Shown: piece after piece, positions 1-7,202 of the stretch
Numbering within the stretch: position 1 is the first letter of the stretch
How the letters are laid out: each line of letters begins with the position of its first letter
NCBI GenBank assembly: GCA_035530195.1
Contig: DATKVG010000047.1
Coordinates: 1-10,041 of the forward strand
Direction of reading: 5' to 3'
DNA: 10,041 bases
Source: JAPLKX01 sp035530195
GTDB taxonomy: Bacteria; Hydrogenedentota; Hydrogenedentia; Hydrogenedentales; SLHB01
Notes under the pieces: model-generated
Seen by the model: the letters and a program-made list of their open reading frames with translations, nothing else
Database searches by the model: none
What the model was told of the DNA's origin: nothing
Translations under genes and position numbers: made by a program

Positions 1-25
1 TTTTGGTTTTGTTGCTGGAGGCTGC

Positions 26-50
26 GGTCGAGCGTGAGCTCGACCCCACC
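26..50 (-). repeat. REP-like hairpin, copy 1
   Basis: A perfect 8-base stem (GGTCGAGC pairing with GCTCGACC) encloses the tetraloop GTGA at 26-45, followed by CCACC at 46-50. Read on the minus strand the order is GGTGG, then the stem-loop. Two more copies of this architecture lie at 9800-9824 and 9882-9906. It sits about 75 bases beyond the stop codon of the glycosyltransferase operon, a usual place for REP elements in 3' regions. No T-run follows the stem on the minus strand, so it is not an obvious intrinsic terminator. The assignment as REP-like rests on form only; no RAYT transposase is present in the window. Confidence 0.6.
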
Positions 51-60
51 GCGTTGCTGC
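26..60. repeat. 35-base direct repeat, left copy
   Basis: The 35 bases here match 9882-9916 in the same orientation at 33 of 35 positions. The only two differences fall in or next to the hairpin loop (GT here, AG there). The match runs 10 bases past the GGTGG/CCACC flank (GCGTTGCTGC). A shorter shared word, GGTTTTG, occurs upstream at the same offset (5-11 and 9861-9867), hinting at an older and longer repeat. The repeat contains the REP-like hairpin. Confidence 0.8.
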
Positions 61-124
61 ATAAGATTTACGAAAGAATTTCCACGATTTTGATTATTAG
101 GAACCCAGAAGGGGCGCGTGACGT

Positions 125-1798
125 TTACGAGAAGCACTCCATCGCCAGCGCCGCTTTCTTCGCAAATAACCTCGCGCGGTCGCGGCAGTCCTGGTAGATC
201 TGCAGCGTGCGCTGGGACAGGATGGACGGGTCGGCCCCCTCGAGGTTGTCGCGTTCGAACCTCGAGATGAGAGTGAGCGGCCGGCATGGGGGGTTGAGTT
301 CACCGAACAGGCGCATCCGCTCGTCGAGTGCCGTCAGTTTGCCGACGATCTCCTGGGCCTGCCGCGCCTTGCCGGGTTTTTGCAGGCATTTGATCAGGTG
401 GTTCGTATCTTTGATACCGCCTTCGGCCATTACGGCGAGTTCACCGAACGTAGCGGCGAGCGCGTCGCGCCATCCGGCCACGCCCGCTTCGGGCGCGTCG
501 TAGTAGCCGGCCAGTTCCGCCAGCGATTGCCGCTCGATGGCCGGGTCGCGCTGCGCACCGAGATAATCCAGCCACATCAGCCGGTACACGATCCGAATGA
601 AATCCGGCTCGGCCACCTGCCTGCGCAACACCGGATACCACTCGAGGCAGCCGTCCGGGGCGAACCGTGTCATGTGCATCTCGACGCTGTCGAACCCGGG
701 CTCGGACGCGGCTTGTTCGAGCTGGCCGGTGCAGGCCCGGTCGAGCGTGAGTTCCGCGGCGCGGTACACCTGTTCGGGCAGGATCAGCGTCCGCTCGTCG
801 AGCCCACCGGGGACCCCGTCGGACCGGCCGAGGCTCGGCCTTCTGTACTCGATGGCGCAGTGGCCTTCGCCGTACGGCCCGGTTTCGCGGAAGTGGACGT
901 GCCCGACGCTCACCAGCACCAGCGGGCAGTTCACCGCCGCAGCGATATGCATCGTGCCGGTGTCGTTGGATACGAGCAGCCGCGACCGTTCAAGCAGCGC
1001 CGCCACCTGCGGGATCGTCGTCTTGCCGTAGAGATGGAGGGCCAGCCCCGGCGCATGGTCCTCAAACGTCTTGCCCAGCGGCTCCTCCTCCTTCACGCCC
1101 AGCAGGAAAATGCGCGCGTTCTTGCGTTCCGCCAGAAGACGCCCCAGCCGCGCGAAATGGCCTTCCGACCACCGCTTGTTTTCCTCGCTCGCCCCAAGCT
1201 GAAAACACACCACAAAATCGTCCGGCCCCACCCCGTTTGACGCCAGCAACTCGTCCACAAACGCCCGGTCCTCGTCACGCACATCGAACACCAGCCCCGG
1301 CTCGCCTACCGCCTCGGGCTCGAACCGCCGCGTGATGTCGCACAGGTTCAGGTCGTTGTACTCCCGCGCGAAAACGCTGGTGAAAAAATAGTTGGTCCAC
1401 GGCCCCCGCAACACAAACTGCCAGTCGTCGCTGAGGTGCGCGCCAACCACCTTCGGAATCTCGGCCAGCGTCAGCAGCATGGCTGAGGCGATACTGTGCG
1501 AACAATTGTAGGCAATATCATACTGCCCTGCGCGGATTTGTTGTATGTAGCTTCGTGTGTCGTTGTATGTGCGAAACAACCTGTCCGAGTCCTGGCTGCG
1601 GAGGTCCAGAAAAATGATATCTTCATCGTATATAAGGACTTCGTTGATATCAGGGTTTCGTTCGGCGATGGTCTTTCCCATTCTGCGGACCATCACGGCA
1701 ATATGTGCGTCGGGATATTTGTACCGCAGCACCCGGATCAGCGGAGACGTCTGGAGCACGTCGCCCATCCGCGTGGTCTGGAGCACCAGGATCCTCAT
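125..1798 (-). CDS. Glycosyltransferase family 9 (heptosyltransferase-like) with C-terminal extension
   Basis: A predicted cytoplasmic glycosyltransferase of 557 residues, related to the GT9 ADP-heptose:LPS heptosyltransferases. The N-terminus (about 1-40) has the family opening MRILVLQTTRMGDVLQTSPL. The second Rossmann domain carries FQLGASEENKRW at 199-210 and the donor-binding signature SNDTGTMHIAAA at 277-288. Canonical GT9 enzymes are about 320-360 residues; here roughly 200 extra residues (about 355-557) follow, which look helical and which I do not recognise. The ATG overlaps the stop of the upstream gene by four bases (ATGA), implying translational coupling. As the last gene of the fliW-csrA unit, it may add a sugar to flagellin or another surface glycan rather than heptose to LPS. 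The family is well supported; the substrate is unknown. Confidence 0.9.
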   Translation of the reverse strand: MRILVLQTTRMGDVLQTSPLIRVLRYKYPDAHIAVMVRRMGKTIAERNPDINEVLIYDEDIIFLDLRSQDSDRLFRTYNDTRSYIQQIRAGQYDIAYNCSHSIASAMLLTLAEIPKVVGAHLSDDWQFVLRGPWTNYFFTSVFAREYNDLNLCDITRRFEPEAVGEPGLVFDVRDEDRAFVDELLASNGVGPDDFVVCFQLGASEENKRWSEGHFARLGRLLAERKNARIFLLGVKEEEPLGKTFEDHAPGLALHLYGKTTIPQVAALLERSRLLVSNDTGTMHIAAAVNCPLVLVSVGHVHFRETGPYGEGHCAIEYRRPSLGRSDGVPGGLDERTLILPEQVYRAAELTLDRACTGQLEQAASEPGFDSVEMHMTRFAPDGCLEWYPVLRRQVAEPDFIRIVYRLMWLDYLGAQRDPAIERQSLAELAGYYDAPEAGVAGWRDALAATFGELAVMAEGGIKDTNHLIKCLQKPGKARQAQEIVGKLTALDERMRLFGELNPPCRPLTLISRFERDNLEGADPSILSQRTLQIYQDCRDRARLFAKKAALAMECFS

Positions 1799-3570
1799 GA
1801 CTTGTACTCCAGGAGCATTTCGGCAAAGTTGCGCACTTCCCGGAGGAACGCGAATATTTTCTCGGGCTCTGTGATGGGCCGTGTAGCGGTTGTAAGCTGG
1901 TTGTTGATGTTTTCCTGGGTGAACAGGAGGTCCTGGGGCAGCCCGGCGAGATACCTGCCGAGGGGCGTGTCGGCGCCGGCGCGTTCGACCATCTCGGCGA
2001 CGGTCCGCTGGATGCGGATGCCTTTGCGCAACATGCGCCCGCCGTACGTATCGATCAGGACATCGAGCATCTGCCTGGCACGGTTCTCGTAGGTGTGGTC
2101 GCGGAGGACTCGCGCTCGAGCGCGTTCGGCGAACGCTTTTCGTTCGTCGGGGTGGGCGAGGAAGTGGTCGATCCTCGAGCGCAACTCGCGCAAGTCGCGG
2201 TACACGGGCAGCTCGGACTCGAAATCGAAGAGTTTTTCAAGGCCGATGCACGGGTCGCACAACTGGAACCCGCCGCACGCCGCGGTTTCAAACACGCGCG
2301 GGTTGATCGCGTCGCACTGCGGGTCGACGCCCTCGCAGAACGTGCTCGAATGGAGGTTGAGGTTGATTTTCGAGGCCGAAGCAATTTGGGTGAACAGCTC
2401 AGGGGTGAACCGCTGGCCGGGCCGGCATAGAAGCGGCGCCAGTTCGCACGCAATCCAATCGACGCCCCAGATCTTGAAATTGTAATCAGTGAGGCCTTTA
2501 AACATCTGGATCCGGTTGTAATATCCGGCCCCGGCGAACGAGATATCGCAGCCAAGCTCCTTTTCCTCGTCCGGCGTGAGCTTGCACGGCTTGTGCATGT
2601 CGGGGTCGCACGCCGTCTGGACGTAGGCGTGGCAGGGGCAACCAGCATCGCTCAGCCGCTGCTCGAACTCGCCCGGCTGGATATGGAAAAAACCGTCGTA
2701 GTACGGGGCGACCTCTTTCCAGTACGGCAGGTGGCGCCAATTCTCCACGTACCAGAACGCCGTAACCACGCCTTGCGCCGACAGCCGCAGCGGAAACTTC
2801 GGGCCGACCGGCGCTTGCGCCATCACGATGCAGATGTCCGGCGCGAACTCCATCACGCGCCCGTAGGTCCACTCGCCGAGGAAATGCGAAAACATGTTGC
2901 CGAGTTGCCCCGACGCCTGCTTGTTCTTGATGCTCTCCGTCGTGTGCTTGTACAGGTCCCAGGCGGGGGCGTTGTCGATCAGCATGCTGACATGGCCCAG
3001 CGTGCGGAACGCCCGTTCGAGATAGCCGGCTATCGGCAGCGACCCGCCGTACATCGGCCCGACCACCGCCACCCGCAGCCGTTGCGTCCCGAGCGCCGCC
3101 TTCGAAATCGTGGCCGCGGCCGCGGCGCAATACTCGGGGTGGATGCGCGCGGTGGCAGGGTGAATCAGGATTTGCGGGATCTGGCGTGCGAACGATTCGA
3201 ATGCCTCGCACCCGCTGAACCCGTCGATGTCGCCGACGGCCAGCGGGACGTCCGAATCGCGCAGGACATGTTGCACGGCCAGTGCGGCCACCGCGGCGTC
3301 TGGCTCGAACACCGCGACATGCACGCCGCGCGACTCGAGTTCCGCGACGTGATAGCCCAACCCGCAGCCGATCACCGCCACGGGCCGTTTCAAGTCGAGT
3401 TCGGCCGAATCCACCAGCCGCGCCGCTTCTTCCCGCGGCTGATACCGGCTGTGCAAAAGCACGCCACCCGATTTGATTGTCGGTTCGCCGCCCCGCCCTT
3501 CAACCAGCGTGACATCGCCTGACGGCGCCATGTTGGCAAAGTCGGCCGTATATGCGCGCGCGGGTTTCAT
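1795..3570 (-). CDS. CgeB-like glycosyltransferase with Maf-like N-terminal domain
   Basis: A predicted cytoplasmic protein of 591 residues. Residues about 60-115 form a nucleotide-binding-like fold with VIGCGLGYHV at 66-75 and an acidic turn FEPD at 88-91, reminiscent of the N-terminal region of Maf-type motility-associated (flagellin-modifying) proteins. Residues about 165-505 resemble the CgeB/GT family 1 type seen in many surface-polysaccharide and flagellar loci: VAVVGPMYGG at 168-177, FAGAGYYNR at 345-353, INPRVFETAACGG at 422-434 as the expected donor-site segment, and HTYENRARQML at 492-502. The last 85 or so residues are unassigned. It overlaps both neighbours by four bases (ATGA at 3567-3570 and 1795-1798). 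Glycosyl transfer is the likely activity; donor and acceptor cannot be read from sequence, and the Maf comparison is a memory-based resemblance. Confidence 0.82.
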   Translation of the reverse strand: MKPARAYTADFANMAPSGDVTLVEGRGGEPTIKSGGVLLHSRYQPREEAARLVDSAELDLKRPVAVIGCGLGYHVAELESRGVHVAVFEPDAAVAALAVQHVLRDSDVPLAVGDIDGFSGCEAFESFARQIPQILIHPATARIHPEYCAAAAATISKAALGTQRLRVAVVGPMYGGSLPIAGYLERAFRTLGHVSMLIDNAPAWDLYKHTTESIKNKQASGQLGNMFSHFLGEWTYGRVMEFAPDICIVMAQAPVGPKFPLRLSAQGVVTAFWYVENWRHLPYWKEVAPYYDGFFHIQPGEFEQRLSDAGCPCHAYVQTACDPDMHKPCKLTPDEEKELGCDISFAGAGYYNRIQMFKGLTDYNFKIWGVDWIACELAPLLCRPGQRFTPELFTQIASASKINLNLHSSTFCEGVDPQCDAINPRVFETAACGGFQLCDPCIGLEKLFDFESELPVYRDLRELRSRIDHFLAHPDERKAFAERARARVLRDHTYENRARQMLDVLIDTYGGRMLRKGIRIQRTVAEMVERAGADTPLGRYLAGLPQDLLFTQENINNQLTTATRPITEPEKIFAFLREVRNFAEMLLEYKS

Positions 3571-5879
3571 AAGGCTTCTCCCCGGATTGACTCGAGCATG
3601 CGGCGCGCGCGATCATTCGACGGCACGAGAGAGAGCAGCGATTCCAACCGCTGCACCGCTTCTGCCGCTTTTCCAAGTTGCACGAGAATTTCCGCCAAAT
3701 CGCAACCGATATCCGCGTTGGCGGGGTAGAAATCGGCGTAACGCCGCATCACGTCAACGATATCGCCGCGGCGGTCAAGCCGGCCCGCGACTTCATACAG
3801 CGGCGGCAGCAGTGCCACGTTGTCCAGCCCCGCACCGCACGCCTCATACAGCAACTTGAACGCGGCATCGTTTTTGCCGCGCGCCATATATATCAAGCCC
3901 AGCCCGCCGGCAGCCAAATCGTTGGCCGGGTCATCCTCGAGGGCTTTTTCGAGCCGCGGCGCCGCCTCATCGTACCGGTTCATGGCCACCAGCAGGATGC
4001 CCAGTTCCGTCGATACGGCGCGGTCATCCGGCCGCAGGCTCAATGCTTTCACGTACAGCCGTTGCGCCGTCTCGGCTTCGTGCAGGCGCCCGGCGGCTCT
4101 TGCCATCAGCACTGTCCGCTCGAACTCGTCCACGCCATACGCCTGCTCAGCGATCCGCAACGCCGCCTCGTTCTCGCCCAGCTCGAGCGACAGCCGCGCC
4201 CGCTCAAGCCGGTCGGCGCCGGGATGCCCCGCGACCACCAGATACTGGTACGTGCGGAGGTCGGCGGCATCGGCGTCGTTCAGCGGCTCGATCGTGACAC
4301 GGCCGATCCGGATCGCGCCGCCCGCGTCGCGCGGCAGCCGTTTCTCGTCGACAAACGACAGCGGCGAAATCCGCAGCAGTTCGAGCCCCGCCGCCTCGAC
4401 GAGGTTTTGCATCTCGGCGGCGGTGAAAAATCGAAGGTGCGTCCGGTCGAGAATGCCCGCATCGGCGTAGGTCCATCGGCCGCCGGCCAGCATCGCGATC
4501 ACCTCATAAAACCGGACGTTGGGTATGCTCATCACGATGACGCCGTCTCGGGCGAGCACGCGCGCCGATTTCCGCAGTGCCATCACCGGGTCGCGCAGAT
4601 GTTCGAGCACGTCCGCGAACGTCACGCAATCGAAATAGCCGTCGTCGAACGGCAGGTCCATTTCCTCGATGTTGCCCGGGGTCGCGCTGTCGAGGTGTTC
4701 CGCGGCGAGGTCGCGCGCTTCCGGGATAATCTCGACTCCATGCACTTCGCGCACGCCGTGTTCTTTAAGCAGCCTCCCGAACTCGCCGCCGCCGCACCCG
4801 ACGTCGAGTACCCGCTCGACGCCAAACGGCACGAACTGCGCGATCTCGGGCCGCGCCTTTGTGTAATACGAATCGACTGTTTTGAGGGCGCCGGGCCTGC
4901 CGAAGCGTGTGTCCGCGGCCTTTTCAATGGCCTCGCGCCAGTTTTTCACGAACGCCTCAATTGAAAACACGCGGGCGACAGTTTCGCGGCCTTTTTGGCC
5001 GACGTCTCTGGCGAGCCCTGCATCGTCGAGGAGGCGGCACACGCGCTCGCGGAGACCCGCCGCGTCGGACGCCACAAAACCGTCTACGCCGTCGGTGAGC
5101 GGGCACGTGGCGTTTTCGAGCGCAACGACCGGCATACCCGTAGCCATCGCTTCGAGCGTGCTCAGGTTGTAACCGTCTTCGTACTCCTGCCGCGTGACGT
5201 GCAGCAGGCACCGCAGCGACCGGTACTGACCGATCAGGTTTTCGAACGACCCCGCTTCGCGCGCCGCCGCCATCTGCGGGTCCACGCCGGTGACGCGGTT
5301 CGGGAGGCCCTTGCAAACTTCTTCCTGCAGATCGACGTCGAACATGAGGTTGCGCGACCGCATCATGTTGCCCACCCGCAGCACCTCGGCCGTCTCGCCC
5401 GTGTATCCGCCATACTCGTCGACGTCGATGCCGGGCCGGATCACGATGCCGCCGATCCCGTAGTCGTTCATTTTGGATTCGGAGATGAACACAAACTGGA
5501 ACTGTTCATCGAGCCGCAACAGCAGCCGCTCATACGCTTCTGCGCCGGTTTCGGGGTCGGTCGTCATCGTGGTTTTGAGAAACGTTTTCCGGTTGTGGCA
5601 CACCAGCATCATCGGCGTACGCCGGTAGGGGAGCAGGTCGAGCGCGTTCGACTCGTTGTGGGCGATCACCACGTCGAACCGGCCCGCGGCGAGGTCTTCG
5701 CGCCACACCGGCTCCTCGACGAGCGTCATGTTGGGCGGTATGGGGCGGTAATGGGTGTGCCACGCGCGGGCGAGGTGCGGCTGGCGGTACAAGCCGATCG
5801 TGAATGGCAGGCCCGTTTTGGCCATAAGTGCGAGGTACGGTTCGTGGAAGTTGAACGTGAGTACGCGCGGTACCGCCAT
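3567..5879 (-). CDS. Trifunctional fusion: GT4 glycosyltransferase - SAM methyltransferase - TPR
   Basis: A 770-residue protein with three parts. Residues 1 to about 325 are a GT-B glycosyltransferase of the GT4 type. The usual EX7E segment reads D235-GYNLSTL-E243, so Asp replaces the first Glu, followed by AMATGMPVVALE. Residues about 335-550 are a class I methyltransferase with motif I VLDVGCGGGEFG at 357-368, acidic E383 after motif I, LPFDDGYFDCVTFADVLEHL at 409-428 and DRTHLRFFT at 478-486. Residues about 555-770 form several TPR-like helix pairs. I chose the ATG at 5879: the reading frame extends 37 codons upstream, but that part lies inside the previous gene, and the stop of that gene is only two bases before this ATG. 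The protein may add and O-methylate a sugar on a protein acceptor held by the TPRs; that is inference. Confidence 0.9.
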   Translation of the reverse strand: MAVPRVLTFNFHEPYLALMAKTGLPFTIGLYRQPHLARAWHTHYRPIPPNMTLVEEPVWREDLAAGRFDVVIAHNESNALDLLPYRRTPMMLVCHNRKTFLKTTMTTDPETGAEAYERLLLRLDEQFQFVFISESKMNDYGIGGIVIRPGIDVDEYGGYTGETAEVLRVGNMMRSRNLMFDVDLQEEVCKGLPNRVTGVDPQMAAAREAGSFENLIGQYRSLRCLLHVTRQEYEDGYNLSTLEAMATGMPVVALENATCPLTDGVDGFVASDAAGLRERVCRLLDDAGLARDVGQKGRETVARVFSIEAFVKNWREAIEKAADTRFGRPGALKTVDSYYTKARPEIAQFVPFGVERVLDVGCGGGEFGRLLKEHGVREVHGVEIIPEARDLAAEHLDSATPGNIEEMDLPFDDGYFDCVTFADVLEHLRDPVMALRKSARVLARDGVIVMSIPNVRFYEVIAMLAGGRWTYADAGILDRTHLRFFTAAEMQNLVEAAGLELLRISPLSFVDEKRLPRDAGGAIRIGRVTIEPLNDADAADLRTYQYLVVAGHPGADRLERARLSLELGENEAALRIAEQAYGVDEFERTVLMARAAGRLHEAETAQRLYVKALSLRPDDRAVSTELGILLVAMNRYDEAAPRLEKALEDDPANDLAAGGLGLIYMARGKNDAAFKLLYEACGAGLDNVALLPPLYEVAGRLDRRGDIVDVMRRYADFYPANADIGCDLAEILVQLGKAAEAVQRLESLLSLVPSNDRARRMLESIRGEAL

Positions 5880-5881
5880 AC

Positions 5882-6508
5882 TCAGCCGCGGCCGCCTTGC
5901 GCCCGCGAACGAAGCATGCCCACGATACGGGCTTCCATCTCGGCTCGATGCGGCAACTCGTGTTCCAGCAAGTCGCCCAGCGTCACGCAATCACCTTTTT
6001 GAATGCCTTCGGCGGCCTCAGCGAGAAGGGTGTTGAGTTCGGCGTGATGTTCGGCGATGGGTTTGCCGTCCACAACGGCCGAATTGAGGTCGATGTCGAG
6101 TGCGCTGGCAACCTGGATCTGCCGTTCCTTGACCGTTTTCCAAATCGCCGCAAGCTGGTGAAACGGATCATAACCCGAATCGGGGTCTTCGCTCTGAAAC
6201 ACTTCCGCCAGCCGCCGGCACACCTGCGGCAGGTCCGGCAGCACCTGCTCGAGTTCGGTCAGGGCGTTGTCGACCAGGCTTTTGATATCCTCGGTGGTGA
6301 TTTCGAGCGTGGCCACGTCCGCAGCCGTTTTGCTCCGCAGCGTTTCGACGAGCGCGTCCGGTGCAACATGGGCGCCATTCACCCGCACGCTCATCACCGC
6401 CCGGCCGCGCGTCCGCACGTAATCACTGACCGCCGCCACCGCCTCGAGCACGTCGCGCGGCTCTTCGGTCAAGCCGCTGAATGCAACGTTGTCAATACTG
6501 ATGTTCAT
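5882..6508 (-). CDS. Uncharacterised protein of the fliW-csrA-glycosyltransferase operon
   Basis: A 208-residue soluble protein with no signal peptide or membrane segment. I do not recognise a named family. The first 70 or so residues look strand-rich (MNISIDNVAFSG, VMSVRVNGAHV at 38-48, VATLEI at 65-70), suggesting a small alpha/beta domain. The rest is predicted helical, ending in an acidic helix segment LGDLLEHELPHRAEMEA at 177-193. The C-terminal pattern (GD followed by a D-L-L-E-x-E-L run) recalls small proteins in clostridial flagellar loci, but I cannot confirm that. It starts 15 bases after the csrA stop with an AAGG-type ribosome site about 9 bases from the ATG, and its TGA is two bases from the next ATG. 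An adaptor or chaperone role for the glycosylation enzymes is possible and unproven. Confidence 0.82.
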   Translation of the reverse strand: MNISIDNVAFSGLTEEPRDVLEAVAAVSDYVRTRGRAVMSVRVNGAHVAPDALVETLRSKTAADVATLEITTEDIKSLVDNALTELEQVLPDLPQVCRRLAEVFQSEDPDSGYDPFHQLAAIWKTVKERQIQVASALDIDLNSAVVDGKPIAEHHAELNTLLAEAAEGIQKGDCVTLGDLLEHELPHRAEMEARIVGMLRSRAQGGRG

Positions 6509-6523
6509 GGGTCGGCCCTTTCT

Positions 6524-6745
6524 TCACCGGGGGATTAGATCCGAGATGCCCTCGACCGGCGCCGACGCCGCGGCCTGCGCGTTTTCCGCCTGGATGGCCA
6601 GGTAAACCTCGCGCCGATGCACGGCCACGTTGCGCGGCGCGATGATGCCCAGCTTGACTTGGTTGTCTTTGAGGTCGAGGACCTTCAGCTCGATATCGCT
6701 GCCGATCATGATGCTCTCGTTTTCTTTACGAGTCAGTACGAGCAT
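6524..6745 (-). CDS. csrA: Carbon storage regulator CsrA (translational regulator)
   Basis: CsrA is a small dimeric RNA-binding protein that binds GGA motifs in mRNA leaders, usually blocking ribosome binding. The 73 residues align along their length with the family: MLVLTRKENESIMIG at 1-15, NQVKLGIIAP at 28-37 and VHRREVYLAIQ at 42-52. The RNA-contacting L4 and R44 positions are kept, and H43 precedes R44. The length matches the slightly extended CsrA of FliW-containing bacteria (about 74 in Bacillus) rather than the 61 residues of E. coli. The start at 6745 is fixed by the family N-terminus and by an AGGAGG site six bases upstream. It begins inside the last 20 bases of fliW, so the two are probably translationally coupled, as expected for partners. 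Confidence 0.97.
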   Translation of the reverse strand: MLVLTRKENESIMIGSDIELKVLDLKDNQVKLGIIAPRNVAVHRREVYLAIQAENAQAAASAPVEGISDLIPR

Positions 6746-7202
6746 GGACTGCCTCCTGTTTCTGATCAGGGTCCTGCTGTCCCCGAGCGAGCAGGTATTG
6801 AACGGGATAGTCGCTCCGTTCAAGGATGGTTTGCTTGGCCAGCCGATGGCGCGGATTCACCAGGATAGGCGCCTTCAGGTTGGTTCTCACCAGCGACCGG
6901 TCCTGCGGAACCACCACCAGCGTGTAAACCTCGAGGCTGTCGACGGACTCGGCGGCCAGTTCGGCCAGATCCGAGGGGTCCAACTCGACGTGGTAGTCGG
7001 GCACCACCGCCCGCGGGTCCATCACCAGGAACGCCAACTCGCCCGATTCCACGGACTGCAGCCACTTCACGGCCCCGCCTTCCGCCACAGGAATAAAGAC
7101 AAATCGGCGATGCTCCGGAAAACCGATAATCGGCTGTGTGAACGTGAGGATGAGGTCGGCGTCAACGTCGACGGCGCCGAACCGCGTGGTCTTTAACTTC
7201 AT
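6726..7202 (-). CDS. fliW: Flagellar assembly factor FliW
   Basis: FliW binds free flagellin and, when released by flagellin export, binds CsrA and removes it from flagellin mRNA; the three proteins form a homeostatic partner switch in the cytoplasm. The 158 residues show the family pattern: MKLKTTRFG at the start, FTQPIIGFPE at 21-30, WLQSVESGELAFLVMDP at 47-63 and NLKAPILVNPRHRLAKQ at 108-124. The start at 7202 is set by this N-terminus and by a GGAGGG site three bases upstream; codons further upstream give no FliW-like sequence. It is the first gene of a six-gene unit and overlaps csrA by 20 bases. The tail after about residue 140 is rich in Gln/Asp, where codons also carry the csrA ribosome site. 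Confidence 0.96.
   Translation of the reverse strand: MKLKTTRFGAVDVDADLILTFTQPIIGFPEHRRFVFIPVAEGGAVKWLQSVESGELAFLVMDPRAVVPDYHVELDPSDLAELAAESVDSLEVYTLVVVPQDRSLVRTNLKAPILVNPRHRLAKQTILERSDYPVQYLLARGQQDPDQKQEAVHARTDS
6752..6774 (-). promoter_or_regulatory. csrA ribosome binding site with paired GGA motifs
   Basis: On the minus strand AGGAGG occupies 6757-6752, six bases from the csrA ATG, and is built from fliW codons. Its GGA (6756-6754) has a partner GGA at 6774-6772, exactly 18 bases upstream, both inside CAGGA. CsrA dimers are known to bridge two GGA sites, with spacing near 18 bases especially favourable, and to repress by covering a Shine-Dalgarno sequence. Autoregulation of csrA is therefore plausible. 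GGA is common in GC-rich DNA, so chance cannot be excluded. Confidence 0.5.

Noticed and set aside
3..197. Plus-strand frame of 64 codons at the left edge
   Set aside because: Starts within the REP-like repeat and ends antisense to the GT9 C-terminus, with no ribosome site or recognisable protein.
380..1240. 286-codon open frame on the plus strand opposite the GT9 gene
   Set aside because: Antisense to a gene with clear family motifs; protein is Arg/His/Pro-rich without domains, typical of shadow frames in GC-rich DNA. The same applies to 2593-3522, 3678-4964, 4995-6002, 5897-6538 and 8001-8576.
4803..4820. GTCGAG/CTCGAC stem as a fourth REP-like copy
   Set aside because: Six-base stem, six-base loop, no GGTGG flank, and it lies in codons for the methyltransferase motif I region; coincidence.
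5880..5990. Upstream start (5990) for the GT4 fusion gene
   Set aside because: The 37 extra residues are antisense-like, basic and lie inside the upstream gene; the GT4 fold begins at the ATG at 5879, two bases after the preceding stop.
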